From Atopobiaceae bacterium (GTDB lineage: Bacteria > Actinomycetota > Coriobacteriia > Coriobacteriales > Atopobiaceae), in assembly GCA_017941705.1 (NCBI GenBank), contig JAGAVX010000135.1:1-36019 (forward strand): a DNA stretch of 36,019 nt. Reading direction: 5' to 3'. Made by a program: the position numbers and the translations under genes. How positions within the stretch are numbered: the stretch's first letter is position 1; every line of letters starts with the position of its first letter. This document shows positions 33,670 to 36,019 of this stretch, in pieces. Below the pieces are notes generated by a model. That model was given only the letters and a program-made list of their open reading frames with translations. It made no database searches and was not told where the DNA came from.

Positions 33670-34170
33670 TCACACCCGCTCAAAGGCGATGCGTGGATAA
33701 TTATCCTCCACCACATGGATGATGCCGCAGCGCACAAAACCGCACTTGGCGAGCAGACCCTGCATCACGGTGTTGTCCTCGTGAGTGTCTATGCGCAGAT
33801 GCCCGCACTGCCGGTACGCCCACTCGATGCACGCCGTGCCGACGCCAGGCACCGACCCGTCCGAGGCGATGCGGTGCACCACGCCGTAGGTGTCGTCGCC
33901 GATCCATGCCCCGTCTTCGATGACCCGATAGGTTGGGTCGATGTCGGTGCCCTGCACAAAGTAGAAGACGCCGACCACGCGGCCCTCGTGTGTGCAAACG
34001 TAGCTGTCGCCTGCCGCGATATCGGCCTCGATCAGCTGCTGGGGAGGCCACCCTCGCGGTCCCCACTGGTTGGGGTTTCCGTGCTCCGCCATGAACGCGC
34101 GAGCTTGGGCATAGATCTGCATTACGCGCTCGAGGTCCTCAGTAGCGGTCTTCCTGATCTCAAATCCCAC
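33670..34170 (-). CDS. GNAT-family N-acetyltransferase
   Basis: A 166-residue acetyltransferase. It begins FEIRKTATEDLERVMQIY and has a central strand region VVGVFYFVQG. The acetyl-CoA motif A is SVPGVGTACIEWA, and the last part LRIDTHEDNTVMQGLLAKCGFVRCGII is the usual motif B. I choose the GTG at 34170 because GAGGGGAT lies five bases upstream and the family match starts there; an ATG at 34233 would add 21 residues without a binding site. Likely cotranscribed with the hydrolase gene downstream. Acceptor substrate unknown. Confidence 0.85.
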   Translation of the reverse strand: MGFEIRKTATEDLERVMQIYAQARAFMAEHGNPNQWGPRGWPPQQLIEADIAAGDSYVCTHEGRVVGVFYFVQGTDIDPTYRVIEDGAWIGDDTYGVVHRIASDGSVPGVGTACIEWAYRQCGHLRIDTHEDNTVMQGLLAKCGFVRCGIIHVVEDNYPRIAFERV

Positions 34171-34313
34171 GGCATCCCCTCGGTCTCGATGCGAACGTAC
34201 CTCCTCACCGTACCAGAGTTGCTCGCCGCTCATGGCTGTGGCTGCGTATGGCAGCAGGATCGACGCGTATACAGTGGCGTCTGCCGCCCTGTGGTAGACA
34301 CATCACGGCGAAT

Positions 34314-34327
34314 GTCAATTACTTGAC
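34314..34327. promoter_or_regulatory. Inverted repeat in the GNAT-amidohydrolase divergent region
   Basis: GTCAA-TTAC-TTGAC is a perfect 5-bp inverted repeat with a 4-bp spacer. It sits midway in the 252-bp divergent control region and upstream of the candidate amidohydrolase promoter. It may be an operator; the match is short. Confidence 0.3.
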
Positions 34328-34346
34328 CCTCGACCCGTTTCGTGTT

Positions 34347-34377
34347 TTGAATCTGCACGCCTCGTTCGGCATACTAT
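34347..34377 (+). promoter_or_regulatory. Candidate promoter of the amidohydrolase gene
   Basis: TTGAAT (34347-34352) and TACTAT (34372-34377) are 19 bp apart; with CATACT (34370-34375) the spacer would be 17 bp. Transcription would start about 40 nt before the ATG. Confidence 0.4.
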
Positions 34378-34422
34378 GATTCGAGAACTGTTGTAAGGCT
34401 ATGATCGTTCAAGGAGAAAGAC

Positions 34423-35331
34423 ATGCGCATTGATGTGTTTGCCCACGTGTTGCCCGAGCGCTTCTATGCCAAGATGCTCGAAATCGAGCCCGGCATCCCC
34501 AAGGTCTACGCCTTCTTCAACAATCCCGTGCTGACCGACATGGAGCTGCGTCGGTCGCATTGGGACGGCAAGTCGAAGCAGGTCATCTCGTTCGTCAATG
34601 CGCTGCCCGAGGACTATGTCGGTCCCGAGGAGGCTGCCGCACTCTGCCGCGAGGCCAATGACGAGCTCCTCGAGCTGTATCGTGCCAACCAAGACATGTT
34701 CGACGCGGCAGTCGGCATGGTCCCGATGAACAACATCGAGGAGGCCGTTGCCATCGTGCGCGAGCAGGTGGTTGCCGAGCCCGACATGGTGGGCATCCAG
34801 ATCTTCACGCGTGCACTTGGCAAGAGCATCGCCGATCCCGAGTTCCGTCCGCTGTTTGCGGCGCTTGCCGAGGCGGGAGTCCCGGCGTGGCTGCATCCGG
34901 TGTTCGACCAGCGCAAGCCTGACAACAACCTCGTCTTCAGCTGGGAGTACGAGCTGAGCCAGGCGATGCTTCAGATGGTGCAGGCAGACCTCTTCCAGGA
35001 GTTCCCCGACCTCAAGGTCATCGTGCATCACGCGGGCGGCATGGCGCCGTTCTTTGCCGGACGCATCGACCGCATCCTTCCGCCCGCGCAGGCGGCCGAC
35101 TTCCGTCGCTTCTACGTCGACACGGCCATCCTGGGCAACCCGCGCGCCCTCGACCTGGCAGTCGACTTCTTTGGCGAGGATCACGTGGTGTTTGGCACCG
35201 ACGCTCCGCTTGGAATCCTGCCGGCTGGTGCCACGCGCGAGATCTGCCAGGCCATTGAGGACATGCACGTCTCCGATGAGGTAAAACAGGCGATCTTCGA
35301 GGACAACTATCGCCGACTGCTGCAGCTGTAG
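34423..35331 (+). CDS. Amidohydrolase family protein (amidohydrolase 2/ACMSD-like)
   Basis: A 302-residue TIM-barrel metal-dependent hydrolase or decarboxylase of the group that includes aminocarboxymuconate-semialdehyde decarboxylase. Marks are MRIDVFAHVLP at the start, MVGIQIFTRALGKSIADPEFRPLFAALAEAGVPAWLHP (barrel strands with a conserved His), VIVHHAGGMAPFF, and FGTDAPLG with the catalytic Asp. The first metal-binding HxH pair reads FxH: the first His is Phe, a variant I know from some gut homologues, so metal use may differ. AAGGAG precedes the ATG. It is followed 85 bp later by the ABM-domain gene on the same strand, probably one transcript. Substrate unknown. Confidence 0.85.
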   Translation: MRIDVFAHVLPERFYAKMLEIEPGIPKVYAFFNNPVLTDMELRRSHWDGKSKQVISFVNALPEDYVGPEEAAALCREANDELLELYRANQDMFDAAVGMVPMNNIEEAVAIVREQVVAEPDMVGIQIFTRALGKSIADPEFRPLFAALAEAGVPAWLHPVFDQRKPDNNLVFSWEYELSQAMLQMVQADLFQEFPDLKVIVHHAGGMAPFFAGRIDRILPPAQAADFRRFYVDTAILGNPRALDLAVDFFGEDHVVFGTDAPLGILPAGATREICQAIEDMHVSDEVKQAIFEDNYRRLLQL

Positions 35332-35381
35332 GTAAGGAATCGTTCGCCGCGGGTTGGCTCGCGGTGTAGTAGTTGGGGCAC

Positions 35382-35397
35382 TGCGGGACATCCCGCA
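35382..35397 (+). promoter_or_regulatory. Tight hairpin just before the ABM-domain gene
   Basis: TGCGGGA (35382-35388) pairs with TCCCGCA (35391-35397) with only two unpaired bases between. It ends about 6 bp before the GGGAAAGGGAAG site. It could set RNA stability or processing between the two genes; no T tail, so it is unlikely to terminate. Confidence 0.35.
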
Positions 35398-35416
35398 CAA
35401 AGGGAAAGGGAAGACC

Positions 35417-36019
35417 ATGATCACACGTTTGTTCAAGCTCGTTCGCGACATGGACCAGGAGCAGTACTACAACGAGGTCGGCGCCAACAACCTCATGACC
35501 TCCATCAAGACCGAGCCGGGCACCCTGGCCATGTACGGCACGCACGTCCCTGATGACCCCAAGACCTGCTACGTGTTCGAGGTCTATGCGGATGATGACG
35601 CCTACAACGCCCACATCTCCTCGGAGCACTTCAAGGCCTTTGGCGTGATGGCAGGCAAGGCGATCGTCGATCGCGCCGTGTACCAGCTGGTTCCGCAGCT
35701 GCTGGTCGAGAAGCCCGAGATGCTGCTGGTCAACGGCGAGACCCAGATCGAGCCGCATCTGGTGTATGTGGACATCAAGCCCGAGGGCGAGGAGGCCTTC
35801 CTTGCCGCTATCACGGCCAACATGCGCACGGCGGTCGAGGTCGAGCCGGGCGTGCTGGTGATGTATGCCGCCAAGATGGCGGACCAGCCCAACCGCTGGG
35901 TATTCTGGGAAGTTTACGCCAGCGCCGATGCCTATGCCGCCCATCGTGACGCGCAGCACTTCAAGGACTACATCGCCGCGACCGAGGACATCGTGACCGA
36001 CAAGGAGTTCCATGTGCTC
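35417..36019 (+). CDS. Tandem ABM-domain monooxygenase-like protein (3' end beyond window)
   Basis: At least 201 codons are open to the window edge with no stop, so the gene is partial. Two dimeric alpha/beta barrel (antibiotic biosynthesis monooxygenase, YgiN-like) modules repeat. The first has MITRLFKLVRDMDQEQYYNE, EPGTLAMYGTHVPDDP, FEVYADDDAYNAHISSEHF; the second HLVYVDIKPEGEEAFLAA, EPGVLVMYAAKMADQP, WEVYASADAYAAHRDAQHF. Family members are cofactor-free quinol or polyketide monooxygenases, or haem-degrading relatives, and act as dimers of single modules; here one chain may mimic the dimer. GGGAAAGGGAAG precedes the ATG. Probably cotranscribed with the amidohydrolase. Confidence 0.87.
   Translation, partial: MITRLFKLVRDMDQEQYYNEVGANNLMTSIKTEPGTLAMYGTHVPDDPKTCYVFEVYADDDAYNAHISSEHFKAFGVMAGKAIVDRAVYQLVPQLLVEKPEMLLVNGETQIEPHLVYVDIKPEGEEAFLAAITANMRTAVEVEPGVLVMYAAKMADQPNRWVFWEVYASADAYAAHRDAQHFKDYIAATEDIVTDKEFHVL

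Noticed and set aside
35018..36013. A 331-codon minus-strand frame at the window end
   Set aside because: It runs antisense to the amidohydrolase tail and the tandem ABM gene, whose two repeated modules prove the plus-strand frame.

Overview
The window reads as chromosomal DNA of a GC-rich, Gram-positive-type anaerobe. Coriobacteriia (Actinomycetota; Atopobiaceae or Coriobacteriaceae, i.e. an Olsenella- or Collinsella-like gut or oral organism) is the best guess. The signs are strong G/C preference at third codon positions, a giant sortase-type surface protein with an LPXTG-like anchor, lipoproteins with twin-arginine or lipobox leaders, peptide uptake, a GH1 6-phospho-beta-glucosidase and a ferredoxin-fused aldo/keto reductase. 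The taxonomic call is inference from style of content; no rRNA or tRNA gene is present to test it.

Layout. (1) 1-13,840: one 4,555-residue cell-wall-anchored fibre protein. It has a signal peptide, two related N-terminal modules, a lower-GC middle section and about 25 tandem pilin-type isopeptide domains, 14 of them a 'WGKA' subfamily, ending in LAKTG, a membrane helix and a basic tail. A good terminator follows. (2) 13,989-14,843: a YD-repeat lipoprotein. (3) 14,844-15,491: the only gene-free stretch over 300 bp, filled with hairpins built on the motif ACCTACAA. (4) 15,492-16,268: a tandem carboxymuconolactone-decarboxylase-like protein. (5) 16,524-22,275: a complete Opp/Dpp peptide ABC transporter (binding protein, two permeases, two ATPases) with a strong hairpin between binding protein and permeases. 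(6) 22,470-24,785: two aldo/keto reductases, the second carrying two [4Fe-4S] motifs. (7) 24,885-27,307: an RNA 2'-phosphotransferase (KptA) overlapping a LysR regulator, divergent from a short-chain dehydrogenase. (8) 27,308-27,599: two strong hairpins, one a 95-nt near-perfect inverted repeat. (9) 27,600-29,304, minus strand: flavin reductase-like protein, small HAD protein and uridine kinase. (10) 29,544-32,610: 6-phospho-beta-glucosidase followed by an unusual protein joining a cellobiose-type PTS EIIB domain to a degenerate ROK sugar kinase. (11) 32,672-34,170, minus strand: alpha/beta hydrolase and GNAT acetyltransferase. (12) 34,423-window end: amidohydrolase and a tandem ABM-domain monooxygenase-like protein cut by the window edge.

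How it fits together. The organism appears to take up peptides, hydrolyse phosphorylated beta-glucosides imported by a PTS encoded elsewhere, and reduce small carbonyl or aromatic compounds with a set of oxidoreductases. It displays a very long, probably isopeptide-stiffened fibre. The most original items are the EIIB-ROK fusion beside the phospho-beta-glucosidase, the ACCTACAA hairpin cluster, the 95-nt inverted repeat, the inverted repeat around the fibre-gene promoter, and the LysR-KptA coupling.
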